The translations under genes were made by a program, and so were the position numbers. Positions 10,363 to 19,912 of a stretch of 64,000 nucleotides of DNA are shown here, piece after piece. This stretch comes from Alcanivorax jadensis T9. Its GTDB lineage: Bacteria > Pseudomonadota > Gammaproteobacteria > Pseudomonadales > Alcanivoracaceae. The stretch lies in NCBI RefSeq assembly GCF_000756655.1, contig NZ_ARXU01000008.1, forward strand, positions 1-64,000, in the 5' to 3' direction. The notes below the pieces were generated by a model. The model was not told where the DNA came from, did not search any database, and saw nothing but the letters and a program-made list of their open reading frames with translations. Within the stretch, counting starts at the first letter, position 1; each line of letters opens with the position of its first letter.

Positions 10363-10498
10363 TAACTAGCGGGAAAGGGCATCAAGCCCCGAAACGCAAG
10401 AGGCCGCGCCCAAACGCTTGGACGCGGCCTCTTGCATTCAAAGACAACAGCAACACCAATCCGCGCCGTTATCAATTATCCATTCTCAATTATTAATG
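10350..10498. repeat. Heptad-armed palindromic element B
   Basis: Between convergent ppx and ppk. Left arm AGTTGAT AATTGAT AAC (10350-10366). The right arm on the minus strand, 10468-10498, reads CATTAAT AATTGAG AATGGAT AATTGAT AAC. The central hairpin has a 17-bp stem with one mismatch (10397-10413 / 10418-10434). The ppx stop codon is inside the left arm; the ppk stop lies 6-7 nt outside the right arm. The right arm carries stop codons in all three minus-strand frames. Confidence 0.85.
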
Positions 10499-10504
10499 AA
10501 GAAT

Positions 10505-12592
10505 TCAGCTTCCTCCCAAGGTTTCCAGTAATACGTGCTGTGCGATGAAGCTCTCCTGCCCGTCCTGGGGCAGGGCGTGCAGATAGTTTCCATCTGCCTG
10601 CAGCAGCCAGGCACGGCTGTTATCGCGCAGGTAAAAATGCAGCCCCTGCTCGATTACCTGGGCCTTGAGTACCGGGTCATTGATCGGGAAGCAGGTTTCC
10701 ACCCGGTTGAACAGGTTGCGATCCATCCAGTCGGCGCTGGAGCAATACACCAGATCTTCTCCACCATGATGGAAGTGGTAGATACGGGTGTGTTCCAGAA
10801 AGCGTCCGATCACAGAGCGCACCCGGATATTCTCTGACAGACCTGGCACACCCGGTTTCAGGCAGCAAATACCGCGCACGATCAGATCAATCTCTACTCC
10901 CGCCTGGCTGGCCCGGTACAAGGCCTGGATGATTTTTTCTTCGGTGAGTGAGTTGAACTTGGCAATGATACGGGCGGGCTTGCCGGCAGTGGCCTGCTGC
11001 GTTTCAAAGTCGATCCACTCGATCAGAGAGGGGTGCAGGGTAAAAGGGGAATGCTTGAGCTGCTTGAGCCGCGCCGCCTTGCCCATGCCGGTGAGCTCCT
11101 GGAAGATCTTGTGCACGTCCTGGCAGATGCCTTTCTCGCAGGTCATCAGGCCGTAGTCGGTGTACAGCTTGGTCGTCTTGGTATGGTAGTTGCCGGTACC
11201 AAGATGCACGTAGCGTTTGATGCCGTCGCCTTCGCGGCGCACCACCAGCAGCATCTTGGCGTGGGTCTTGTAGCCCACCACCCCGTACACCACGATGGCA
11301 CCGGCTTCCTGCAGGCGTCGCGCCCCTTCGATATTGGATTCCTCGTCGAAGCGGGCACGCAGTTCCACGATGGCGGTCACTTCCTTGCCATTACGGGCGG
11401 CGGTTTCCAGATGATCGAGAATCTCTGACTTGGTGCCGGTACGGTATAGCGTCTGCTTGATGGCCAGCACCTTGGGGTCGCGAGCCGCTTCCGCCAGCAG
11501 ATTGATCACCGGCTGGAAGGATTCATAGGGGTGGTGCAGCAGAATGTCGCCTTGATCCATGGCGTCGAAAATGGTGTCGGCTTTTTTTACCGCCGGCGCC
11601 AGTTTCGGTGAGAAAGGCGAGTAGTGCAGGCGTGGGCGGTTCACGCTGGTGAACATGCGAGCCAGGTTCACCGGGCCATTCACCTCGTACAGATCGATCT
11701 CGGTCAGTTCGAACTGCTCCAGCAAATAATCAATCAGATGACGCGGGCAGTTGTCGGCCACTTCCAGGCGCACCTCGTCACCATAGCGCAGGGAAAGCAG
11801 CTGCCCTTTCAGGGCGCTGGCCAGATCTTCCACATCCTCGTCCACTTCCATGTCCGCGTTACGGGTAACCCGGAACTGGTAACAGCCGGTGGCCTTCATC
11901 CCCGGGAAAAGATCAGAGACGTGGGCGTGAATCATGGACGACAGGAACACAAAATTGTCGTCACCGCTCTCGCTTATCTCGTCAGGAATACGAATCAGAC
12001 GGGGCAGGGAGCGGGGAGCGGGAACAATGGCCAGGCCGGTCGAGCGACCAAAGGCATCCTTGCCGTCCAGCGATACGATAAAGTTCAGGCTCTTGTTGAC
12101 CAGCCGCGGGAACGGGTGAGAAGGGTCCAGCGCAATTGGTGTGAGCACTGGGTAGATCTGTTCGCGGAAATATTTTTTGACCCATTCCACCTGGGCTTCG
12201 GTCCAGTCTTCGCGGCGAAGAAAGTCTACCCCTTCCTCACGCAGAGCCGGCAGCAGGATGTTATTAAGGATGTGGTATTGGCGGTCCACCGCGTCATGGG
12301 TGATACGGCTGATTTCTTTCAGCACTTCTTCGGCCAGCATGCCGTCGGGTCCCGGCTGGCCGGTGTGGGTTTCCAGCTTGTTCTTCAGTCCGGCCACACG
12401 GATTTCGAAAAATTCATCCATGTTGCTGGAAAAAATCAGCAGAAAGTTCAGCCGTTCCATCAAGGGATGGCTGTCGTCCATGGCCTGTTCCAGCACCCGC
12501 AGGTTGAACTGCAACAGGCTCAGTTCCCGGTTGAAATAGTAGTCCGGGTTGTTGAGGTCGATGGCGCTGTGTTCGCTGGCAATGTCATTCAT
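10505..12592 (-). CDS. ppk: Polyphosphate kinase 1
   Basis: 695 aa from the ATG at 12592, chosen because AGGA lies 8 bases upstream and because the longer frame (to 12640) would start inside the Pho box. PPK1 architecture: N-terminal helical domain ([17 protein letters not shown]), head domain, and two phospholipase-D-like C-terminal domains with the phosphohistidine region ([28 protein letters not shown]). It synthesises polyphosphate from ATP. Phosphate starvation control is likely from the upstream Pho box. Confidence 0.97.
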   Translation of the reverse strand: MNDIASEHSAIDLNNPDYYFNRELSLLQFNLRVLEQAMDDSHPLMERLNFLLIFSSNMDEFFEIRVAGLKNKLETHTGQPGPDGMLAEEVLKEISRITHDAVDRQYHILNNILLPALREEGVDFLRREDWTEAQVEWVKKYFREQIYPVLTPIALDPSHPFPRLVNKSLNFIVSLDGKDAFGRSTGLAIVPAPRSLPRLIRIPDEISESGDDNFVFLSSMIHAHVSDLFPGMKATGCYQFRVTRNADMEVDEDVEDLASALKGQLLSLRYGDEVRLEVADNCPRHLIDYLLEQFELTEIDLYEVNGPVNLARMFTSVNRPRLHYSPFSPKLAPAVKKADTIFDAMDQGDILLHHPYESFQPVINLLAEAARDPKVLAIKQTLYRTGTKSEILDHLETAARNGKEVTAIVELRARFDEESNIEGARRLQEAGAIVVYGVVGYKTHAKMLLVVRREGDGIKRYVHLGTGNYHTKTTKLYTDYGLMTCEKGICQDVHKIFQELTGMGKAARLKQLKHSPFTLHPSLIEWIDFETQQATAGKPARIIAKFNSLTEEKIIQALYRASQAGVEIDLIVRGICCLKPGVPGLSENIRVRSVIGRFLEHTRIYHFHHGGEDLVYCSSADWMDRNLFNRVETCFPINDPVLKAQVIEQGLHFYLRDNSRAWLLQADGNYLHALPQDGQESFIAQHVLLETLGGS

Positions 12593-12633
12593 TGGCGTCG
12601 TCCTGACCGGGCCGTTTGCAAAGACCCTATTGC

Positions 12634-12662
12634 ATGACATTAATGTGACACGGTAATGACAG
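12634..12662 (-). promoter_or_regulatory. PhoB binding site (Pho box) upstream of ppk
   Basis: Read on the minus strand: CTGTCAT, TACC, GTGTCAC, ATTA, ATGTCAT. These are three 7-bp TGTCA-type half-sites at 11-bp spacing, the defining layout of a Pho box, about 40 bp before the ppk start. Seen directly; binding by PhoB is inferred from the established consensus. Confidence 0.8.
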
Positions 12663-12753
12663 GTGCAAAATGATTTTGTGTTAACGGGCTTTTCAGCAGC
12701 CTGTTAAGCAGGATAGCGCGCGGATCGGGGAGGCGGGAAGTGGAGATGAAATA

Positions 12754-12779
12754 ATAAAGCCGCCCGCAGGCGGCTTTAT
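12754..12779 (-). terminator. Terminator after the 42-aa secreted peptide gene
   Basis: 11-bp stem ATAAAGCCGCC / GGCGGCTTTAT with CGCA loop, followed on the minus strand by TATTTC. It lies 6 bases beyond the small gene's stop codon. Confidence 0.8.
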
Positions 12780-12785
12780 GGATAC

Positions 12786-12914
12786 TCAGCCCTGGAAGAT
12801 CCAGGATTGCTGGATTATGTCCAGCTCCTGCATCTCCTGTTCGGTTGGGGCGCGGCCTTCAGCAGCGGCCAGGCTCGACAGGCTCAGGGTGGCGATCAGT
12901 ATCAGTGTACGCAT
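12786..12914 (-). CDS. Small secreted peptide, 42 aa, unknown function
   Basis: Short gene between ppk and the alpha/beta hydrolase. The start (MRTLILIATLSLSSLAAAEG) is a textbook signal peptide with an AAA-E cleavage site. The mature part is only about 23 residues, acidic, with a C-terminal SWIFQG. AGGA sits about 9 bases upstream of the ATG and a strong terminator follows immediately, which supports a real gene. I do not recognise the family. Confidence 0.6.
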   Translation of the reverse strand: MRTLILIATLSLSSLAAAEGRAPTEQEMQELDIIQQSWIFQG

Positions 12915-13080
12915 TACAGTTATCCTCGGGTCAGGGACCCAGTCATCAGAATCAGCAGAAAACGGTGAAATTCTAACCGTTTCCTCATATAAGCCATTGG
13001 CTGTTCCTGCCGGGATTCACGGCTCCGGGGGCCATCCCGGGAATCGGGCTGGCTTGTCTGTGAGGATAAAGCAATATAAA

Positions 13081-13150
13081 GTGTAAATACACTAAATGGT
13101 AATCATGGCACAGCAAGGCGCATTTGGGTTGCTTTTGAGTGTATATACAT
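13081..13150. promoter_or_regulatory. Two MarR-type operators before the alpha/beta hydrolase
   Basis: Near-palindromes GTGTAAATACAC (13081-13092) and GTGTATATACAT (13139-13150), centres 58 bp apart. The same motif (GTGTATATGCAT, 14483-14494) lies in the promoter of the convergent marR gene, so one regulator probably reads all three. A TATAAA hexamer lies just upstream of the first site. Confidence 0.65.
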
Positions 13151-13165
13151 TAAAGGAGAAGGGTT

Positions 13166-14014
13166 ATGTTGCTATCCGTTTTTCAAACCTTGATGGCTGG
13201 CTATAGTCGGCTGCTGCCAGGCAGCGCCAGTGATACGGCACTGCATCTGTTGACTACGCCCCGGGTGTCCAGGGGGCCATTGTCGTTCCGCACATCAGAG
13301 CCGGATCTGACTGTTTCGCTGGGTGAGCGGGCGCAACTGGCGATATGGCAGGGTGGCGACGAGGCCGCGCTGTTTGTGCATGGGTGGTCCGGCCGGGCCA
13401 CACAGATGTTGCCCTTCATCGATGCAGTGAATGGCAACCGATATACCCGCTACGCCCTGATTTTACCGGGGCATGGAGAGCAGGCGGATGGGCCGGCCCA
13501 TGTGGGGGATTTCATTGCCGCGATTCGTCTGGCGCTGGATTTTATCGGTGGTCCTGTATCCGTTGCGCTGGGGCATTCCATGGGTGCCGGGGCCCTGGCC
13601 CACGTGGCCACACAGGAAAGCCGTATCGGGAGGCTGGTGCTGATTGCCGGACCGGCGGAATTTCGCGGCATGGTCAATAATTTCGCTTCGTTTCTGCATC
13701 TGGGTGAGCGGGCACGACTCCAGCTTCTACAGAAAATGGCCGCCCGGGTGGGGATTGGTTTCGATGCACTGAATATAGCGCGGTTGGGCAAGCAGATTCG
13801 TGGCCCGGTATTGCTGATCCATGATACCGGTGACAGGGAGATTCCTTTTGCGGAGGGGCTGCGTCTGCAACAAGCCATTCCAGAGGCTACGCTGCATCAA
13901 ACGCAAGGGTTGGGTCATCGCAAAGTGCTCAGGGATGCGGCGGTGATCGATACCGTTAAAGCGTTTTCGGATTCGCCCCTGCCTTCTCAAGCGCCGCTTA
14001 AAGCTCTTGCTTGA
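13166..14014 (+). CDS. Alpha/beta hydrolase
   Basis: 282 aa. The fold's nucleophile elbow GHSMGAGA is at about residues 137-144, with an oxyanion-region FVHGWSG and a late LGHRKVL that probably supplies the catalytic His. No signal peptide; cytoplasmic esterase- or lipase-like enzyme of unknown substrate. The start is supported by AAGGAGA 8 bases upstream. The promoter carries two operators shared with the facing marR gene, and the two coding regions overlap by 17 bp at their 3' ends, so the hydrolase is probably the regulator's main target. Confidence 0.85.
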   Translation: MLLSVFQTLMAGYSRLLPGSASDTALHLLTTPRVSRGPLSFRTSEPDLTVSLGERAQLAIWQGGDEAALFVHGWSGRATQMLPFIDAVNGNRYTRYALILPGHGEQADGPAHVGDFIAAIRLALDFIGGPVSVALGHSMGAGALAHVATQESRIGRLVLIAGPAEFRGMVNNFASFLHLGERARLQLLQKMAARVGIGFDALNIARLGKQIRGPVLLIHDTGDREIPFAEGLRLQQAIPEATLHQTQGLGHRKVLRDAAVIDTVKAFSDSPLPSQAPLKALA

Positions 14015-14459
14015 CCCGGGTACTGAAGCGATGAAGTTGACTGGCCATATTGTCCCACTCCTCTTTGCCGACCAGTGACTCGAAAGCGTTCTGGGCTTCC
14101 TGCCAGCGTATCAGTGCCCGCCGGTAGAGAGCCTCGCCATCGGCAGTGAGCGACAGACCCAGTGAGCGTTTGTTGCCTGTGGGCTCGGATTCCACCAGCC
14201 CTTTCTCGATCAGTTTGTCCACGGTGCGCTGCAGGGAGGTACGCTCCATGCCCAGCCATTCGGATAACTGAAAAATGGATTCCGGCGGTTGTGCCTTGAT
14301 GGCATTGAGGATGGAAAACTGGGTAATGCGCAGGCCGGTATCTGCCAGCTTGTTGTTGTAGAGGCGGGTGACCAGACGTGACAGCACCCGGGAATGCAGG
14401 GCGGCGCAATGGCGACCCACTTCCAGGGGGGCGAGGGTGTCGGTCTTGTCTTGGCCCAT
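13998..14459 (-). CDS. MarR-family transcriptional regulator
   Basis: 153 aa with a winged-helix DNA-binding domain (FQLSEWLGMERTSLQRTVDKLIEKGLVE, about residues 60-88) flanked by helices for dimerisation, as in MarR/SlyA proteins. A clean -10 TATAAT (14493-14498, minus strand) overlaps the operator GTGTATATGCAT, indicating autorepression. The start lies about 25 bases downstream of the operator. It is convergent with, and overlaps by 17 bp, the hydrolase whose promoter has the same operator. The effector is unknown; an aromatic or lipid-derived acid would suit the family. Confidence 0.9.
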   Translation of the reverse strand: MGQDKTDTLAPLEVGRHCAALHSRVLSRLVTRLYNNKLADTGLRITQFSILNAIKAQPPESIFQLSEWLGMERTSLQRTVDKLIEKGLVESEPTGNKRSLGLSLTADGEALYRRALIRWQEAQNAFESLVGKEEWDNMASQLHRFSTRVKQEL

Positions 14460-14482
14460 TGGAGCGCTCCGCTAATGTATTG

Positions 14483-14498
14483 GTGTATATGCATTATA
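14483..14498 (-). promoter_or_regulatory. marR promoter and operator
   Basis: Minus-strand TATAAT at 14493-14498 overlaps the operator palindrome GTGTATATGCAT at 14483-14494. A second half-like AATGTATT lies next to it, between operator and start codon. Confidence 0.6.
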
Positions 14499-14582
14499 GG
14501 ATGCGGGCCGGTGCCCCTGTCCAGCGCATGCTGTGGGGTATTGCGTTCAATGGAGCGAATGCGCCGGACAGGGTTTCTCAGA

Positions 14583-16109
<1,527 letters not shown>

Positions 16110-16111
16110 TC

Positions 16112-16624
16112 ATGGGCCGCTGGCGACCAAAAAGCATTCCTGCTTCCAAGTACATCACCGCCGAAGGCTACAAGAAGCTCAACGATGAGCTGCAATACCT
16201 GTGGAAGGAAAAGCGCCCGGCAGTGACCCAGTCAGTGCAGGAGGCCGCTGCCCAGGGGGACCGGTCCGAGAATGCCGAATATATCTACGGCAAGAAGCAG
16301 TTGCGCGAGATCGACGGGCGGGTACGTTTTCTGAGCAAGCGTCTGGATGACATGACCGTCGTGGAGCGTTTGCCGGAAGATCAGAGCAAGGTGTTCTTCG
16401 GTGCCTGGGTGGAGCTGGAGAACGAGGACGGTGACACCGAAACCTACCGTCTGGTGGGGCCGGACGAAACCGATGCCAAGAGACATTACATCAGCATCGA
16501 TGCGCCACTGGCACGGGCTTTGCTGAAGAAACAGGTGGATGATGAGGTGGTGGTAGACACCCCCGCCGGCGAGCGTTGCCTGTTCATCAGTCGCATCTGG
16601 TATGAGCAGGGCGAGAGGCGTTGA
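16112..16624 (+). CDS. greB: Transcription elongation factor GreB
   Basis: 170 aa. N-terminal coiled coil (YKKLNDELQYLWKEKRPAV, QEAAAQGDRSENAEYIYGKKQLREID) with the tip acidic residues D and E of the RNA-cleavage-stimulating loop, then the C-terminal FKBP-like domain (YRLVGPDETDAKRHYISIDAPLARALL). Rescues backtracked RNA polymerase. The motif and basic extra N-terminus favour GreB over GreA. Five bases downstream of the VOC gene. Confidence 0.94.
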   Translation: MGRWRPKSIPASKYITAEGYKKLNDELQYLWKEKRPAVTQSVQEAAAQGDRSENAEYIYGKKQLREIDGRVRFLSKRLDDMTVVERLPEDQSKVFFGAWVELENEDGDTETYRLVGPDETDAKRHYISIDAPLARALLKKQVDDEVVVDTPAGERCLFISRIWYEQGERR

Positions 16625-16694
16625 GCGAACCCTTGCCGATCGGTGTTGTCTGTTCATCACTGCTAACAACATGATAATCGAAGGCTTATAGCCC

Positions 16695-17321
16695 ATGAGC
16701 GCCAATCGCCGTATCTGGTTCTTTATCCGCAAGTCCCTGCTGGGTGGCCTGACCATTCTGTTGCCCATTTCCATCATCGTGTTTTTCTTCCGCTGGATTT
16801 ACCAGACGGTGACGGAAATGATCGCGCCGTTTACCACGGTATTTATCCGTGCCTTTGAGCTACCCAAATTCGTGGCCGACTGGTTGTCGGTGCTAGCGGT
16901 TCTGGTGCTGTGTTTTCTGGTTGGCACCCTGGTGGCCACCCGGGTGGGTAGCTGGCTGTGGCATCAGTGGGAAGAGAACGTGATGACCCGGTTGCCGGGT
17001 TACAAGACGGTGAAAGAAGTGATCGGCCAGCTAATGGGCAGCAACAGCGACAGCCCGTTCAGTCGTGGTGAGGTGGCAAGGGTGTGGCTGTATGGTCGTG
17101 ATACGGATGTGTCGGTGACCGCGCTGGTGACCTCCCGCCATGCGGATGGCCATGTCACCCTCTTCGTTCCCACCGGCCCCAATCCCACCAGCGGGTTTAT
17201 CTACCACGTAGATCAGAATCTGGTGGAGCTGCACCCGGAAATCGGCGTGGAGAGCATGATGAAAACCGTGGTGTCCTGCGGTGCAGGCACGGCGGCGTTG
17301 TTCAAGACCGACAAGGCATAA
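16695..17321 (+). CDS. DUF502 membrane protein
   Basis: 208 aa with two hydrophobic segments (about residues 14-38 and 58-85) and a conserved cytosolic portion (PGYKTVKEVIGQLMG, VTLFVPTGPNPTSGFIYHVD) typical of DUF502. Inner-membrane protein of unknown function; plant homologues are called LIKE COV. The stop codon TAA is followed one base later by heptad array E. Confidence 0.88.
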   Translation: MSANRRIWFFIRKSLLGGLTILLPISIIVFFFRWIYQTVTEMIAPFTTVFIRAFELPKFVADWLSVLAVLVLCFLVGTLVATRVGSWLWHQWEENVMTRLPGYKTVKEVIGQLMGSNSDSPFSRGEVARVWLYGRDTDVSVTALVTSRHADGHVTLFVPTGPNPTSGFIYHVDQNLVELHPEIGVESMMKTVVSCGAGTAALFKTDKA

Positions 17322-17322
17322 G

Positions 17323-17364
17323 AGCTACGAGCTATGAGCTATGAGCTATGAGCTATGAGCTACG
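17323..17364. repeat. Heptad array E (single-armed)
   Basis: Six tandem heptads, AGCTACG, four AGCTATG, AGCTACG, beginning one base after the DUF502 gene's TAA. TGA recurs every 7 bases, so all three frames are closed within 21 bases. No inverted partner arm is visible before the next gene. Confidence 0.9.
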
Positions 17365-17630
17365 CTGGTTGGATTGGGAAGGTCTGGAAAGTTCCTTGAG
17401 CTTTGTCATTTCTATGAAGCCGCTGTAGGAACGGAGCGCAGCGGAGTAACGCACGTAGTTCCGTGCGGCCCGAAGGGTGAGCGAAGCGAATAACCTATGC
17501 TTGCAGGGCGATCAGGAATCTCCGCGCTCGACAGGTCTATCCAAATTCACCGCCCCTATATCTCCCAAACCCCATTCGCATGTCGCAGATCCCCTCGGGG
17601 GCAAGCATGGCTCCAACGGGGAAGGTGGCT
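17365..17630. other. Intergenic region with a partial REP-like unit
   Basis: No convincing gene. At 17601-17619 there is GCAAGCATGGCTCCAACGG, the reverse complement of the core of the inverted pair at 46090-46161 (CCGTTGGAGCC, then TGCTTGC), so it is a solo unit of the same family. The stretch 17422-17505 is rich in short GC repeats. Confidence 0.5.
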
Positions 17631-18860
17631 TCAGCCTCTCGCCGCCGTTGCTTTCTCTTCCAGCGCTGCCTTCATGAAATCGCGCATGGCTTTCAGATAC
17701 AGCCCCTGATCCAGATGCAGCAGATGATTGCCCGGGAACCAGTGCAGATCGCAATTACCCCAGTGCTGGTGCAGCAGATGACTATGCTTGGGTGGCGCAA
17801 AGCGGTCGCCGGCACCGCCGATGATCATGCGCCCGGCCTGGGGTACCTTGCAGGGCCAGGTGAGGGGCGAATGCAGGGCGGTGACTTCCCGTAGACCCTG
17901 CAGGTCGGTGCCGTAGACCTTCTTCAGCAAGCCCACTTGCAGGTTGATCGGGAACCAGCTCTGCATCAGATCGATGATGCTGACCAGCGGCACATTGGGA
18001 ATGGCGAAGGCCAGGTCATCTTCCAGGGCGGCCAGTAACCCGGTGGTATAACCGCCCAAGGAAATGCCAGTGGCGCCCATGGCCGGCGTGCCCTGTTCGC
18101 GTAAATAGTCCATGAACAGACGCAGGTCATGGATGGCGTGAGCAAAGGTTTCGTTGAGCAGCGCCATGCCCTGGCTGAAAAATTCCGCGCCACTGAAGGG
18201 CGCGAAACGGCCTTTGCGCCGCCCGTGGAAGGGCAGGGTATAAAGCAGCACATCAAACCCCTGCTTGTAGAACCAGGGCAAGGCCAACCAGCGCGTGTTG
18301 AGCCAGTAAGGGTCGGCGACAAAGCCGTGGATCATGATCAGCGTCGGGCGCGGTTCGCCGTGGTGACGCCAGTGCTGGGCCCAGGCGGTGCGGTTGCGGC
18401 GATGGCCCAGGTAACGGTCACGCAGCGCCGGGTTCTTGGGCTCGAAGGGCGAACGAAAACGCAGGGTATGGGCGTCGCCATCCTCCGGTTGAAAGTGATA
18501 GGGGGCCACCGGAATACGTTCAATATTTGCCGTCTGTGTAGGCCGGGAGAAGAACGTATTGGGATCCTCTTCCTGAAGAAAGGGGCGATAAAAATCCACC
18601 AGTGCCCGTTCTTCCCTCTGCCGCGAGATATTCAGTGTGGCGGGCAGGGCCGCAGCGCCGGCCATGCTGGCCAGGCCGGTACGCGCCAGGGTGTCGATGC
18701 TGGCGGTGTAGTCGATTCGCCAGCGGGTATCATTATCCGCGAGAAAATGATCCGGCAGCGCATGAAAGTTACCCGGCAGAGTCTGCCACCAGGGCTGGGC
18801 AAGCCGGGGCAGATCCTCGTCACAATAGTCGTCCGGATGGATGCGGGGCAGTTCTGTCAT
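17631..18860 (-). CDS. Alpha/beta hydrolase, ABHD18-like
   Basis: 409 aa. Hydrolase fold with LIMIHGFVADPY (oxyanion region), nucleophile elbow GISLGGY (Ser at about residue 265) and a late GGAGDRFAP / WFPGNHLLHL that would supply Asp and His. Similar proteins are often annotated as alpha/beta hydrolase family or ABHD18-like. No signal peptide. It is the last gene of a lipid-related minus-strand cluster running from fadI. Substrate unknown. Confidence 0.75.
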   Translation of the reverse strand: MTELPRIHPDDYCDEDLPRLAQPWWQTLPGNFHALPDHFLADNDTRWRIDYTASIDTLARTGLASMAGAAALPATLNISRQREERALVDFYRPFLQEEDPNTFFSRPTQTANIERIPVAPYHFQPEDGDAHTLRFRSPFEPKNPALRDRYLGHRRNRTAWAQHWRHHGEPRPTLIMIHGFVADPYWLNTRWLALPWFYKQGFDVLLYTLPFHGRRKGRFAPFSGAEFFSQGMALLNETFAHAIHDLRLFMDYLREQGTPAMGATGISLGGYTTGLLAALEDDLAFAIPNVPLVSIIDLMQSWFPINLQVGLLKKVYGTDLQGLREVTALHSPLTWPCKVPQAGRMIIGGAGDRFAPPKHSHLLHQHWGNCDLHWFPGNHLLHLDQGLYLKAMRDFMKAALEEKATAARG

Positions 18861-18930
18861 TACCGTCTCACTGTCACTGTGAACTATTCAGTTAACGCCG
18901 CTGCTGCGCTGGCAGCAATGACCAAAACAG

Positions 18931-19821
18931 TCAGGCGGTGCGGATAAACTCGACCACACTTTTCAGATCCCGATTTGCCTCCGGCAGGAAGGGCACCATG
19001 ATCGGCCAGACATGGAACAGGCCGGGGCGCTCAATCCATTTCACCCGGACACCGGCCTGTTCTGCTGCCTTGCGGACTTGCTTGCCATCCGGGTAAAGCA
19101 CTTCGTCGGTGCTGGCGGTAATCAGCAGCGGACAGACACCGCTGTAGTCACCCAGACAGGGCGACGCGTAGGGGTGCTTGCGATCTTCCTGATTGGGTAG
19201 ATAGACATCAATCACGGTGCGGATAATGTCCGCCGACAGCATGGCGTCGCTGGGGTCCAGCGCGGCCATTACCTTGTCATCCGGGAAGGCATTGCTGGCC
19301 GGCGAAAACAGTACTGCGCAGCGTGGCTGGGGCAGGCCCTTGTCACGGATATGCAGCAGGGTGGCCAGGGTCAGGCCGCCGCCGGCGGAGTCGCCGGCAA
19401 TCACGATATCGCTGGGATTCTTACCCTTGGCCAACAGGTATTCGTAGGCTTCCATCACCCGGTTCACGGCTGCCGGAAAAGGGTGCTCGGGCGCGAATGG
19501 ATAAAGGGGCAGATAGACTTCGCCATGTAGCTGTTTTGCCAGGCGCCCGGCCAGGTTGTGATAGGTCTTTGTGACCCCGCCAATATAGGCGCCGCCATGC
19601 AGATACAGCACCGTGGTGGACGGGTTGCTGACACTCAGGTGGTCACCTTCGAACTGCGGTTCGCGGATCTGGTTGAGTGTCACTTTTCGGGGCAGCAGGG
19701 TGAGAACCGGGGTGTCATTGAACACCTTGCGCAGGTGACGGACCAGTTGCTGCTCGTTGAGGCCGTGACGTTTGATCGTGCGGCGGGTCACCGCCTTGAT
19801 GATTTTTGCCTGAATGCTCAT
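18931..19821 (-). CDS. Alpha/beta hydrolase fold-3 (hormone-sensitive lipase family) esterase
   Basis: 296 aa from the ATG at 19821 (GGAA 7 bases upstream), rather than the longer frame to 19854. Hallmarks of bacterial HSL esterases: HGGAYIGG oxyanion motif, GDSAGGGL nucleophile elbow, and a C-terminal DEVLYPDG / HVWPIM region providing Asp and His. Hydrolyses short- to medium-chain esters by family knowledge. Part of the lipid-metabolism cluster. Confidence 0.9.
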   Translation of the reverse strand: MSIQAKIIKAVTRRTIKRHGLNEQQLVRHLRKVFNDTPVLTLLPRKVTLNQIREPQFEGDHLSVSNPSTTVLYLHGGAYIGGVTKTYHNLAGRLAKQLHGEVYLPLYPFAPEHPFPAAVNRVMEAYEYLLAKGKNPSDIVIAGDSAGGGLTLATLLHIRDKGLPQPRCAVLFSPASNAFPDDKVMAALDPSDAMLSADIIRTVIDVYLPNQEDRKHPYASPCLGDYSGVCPLLITASTDEVLYPDGKQVRKAAEQAGVRVKWIERPGLFHVWPIMVPFLPEANRDLKSVVEFIRTA

Positions 19822-19912
19822 GGGACGTTCCGTATTGATTATTCTTTTACCCACTACCTTACTGTTTGTGCCCGTCCAGTAGCAGGGATGATCGGGTCAG
19901 AAAGCGCGGGCG

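Noticed and set aside
12778-13086. 102-aa reading frame on the + strand
   Set aside because: It is antisense to the small secreted peptide gene and its terminator, with no ribosome-binding site.
14516-14572. hemB terminator (imperfect 14-15 bp inverted repeat with a long loop)
   Set aside because: No T-run and a loop of about 30 bases; the marR promoter lies beside it. Possible structure but unsupported as terminator.
17323-17364. CRISPR array or phase-variable tandem repeat
   Set aside because: The 7-bp unit has no spacers, and it lies after a stop codon rather than in a promoter or coding region.
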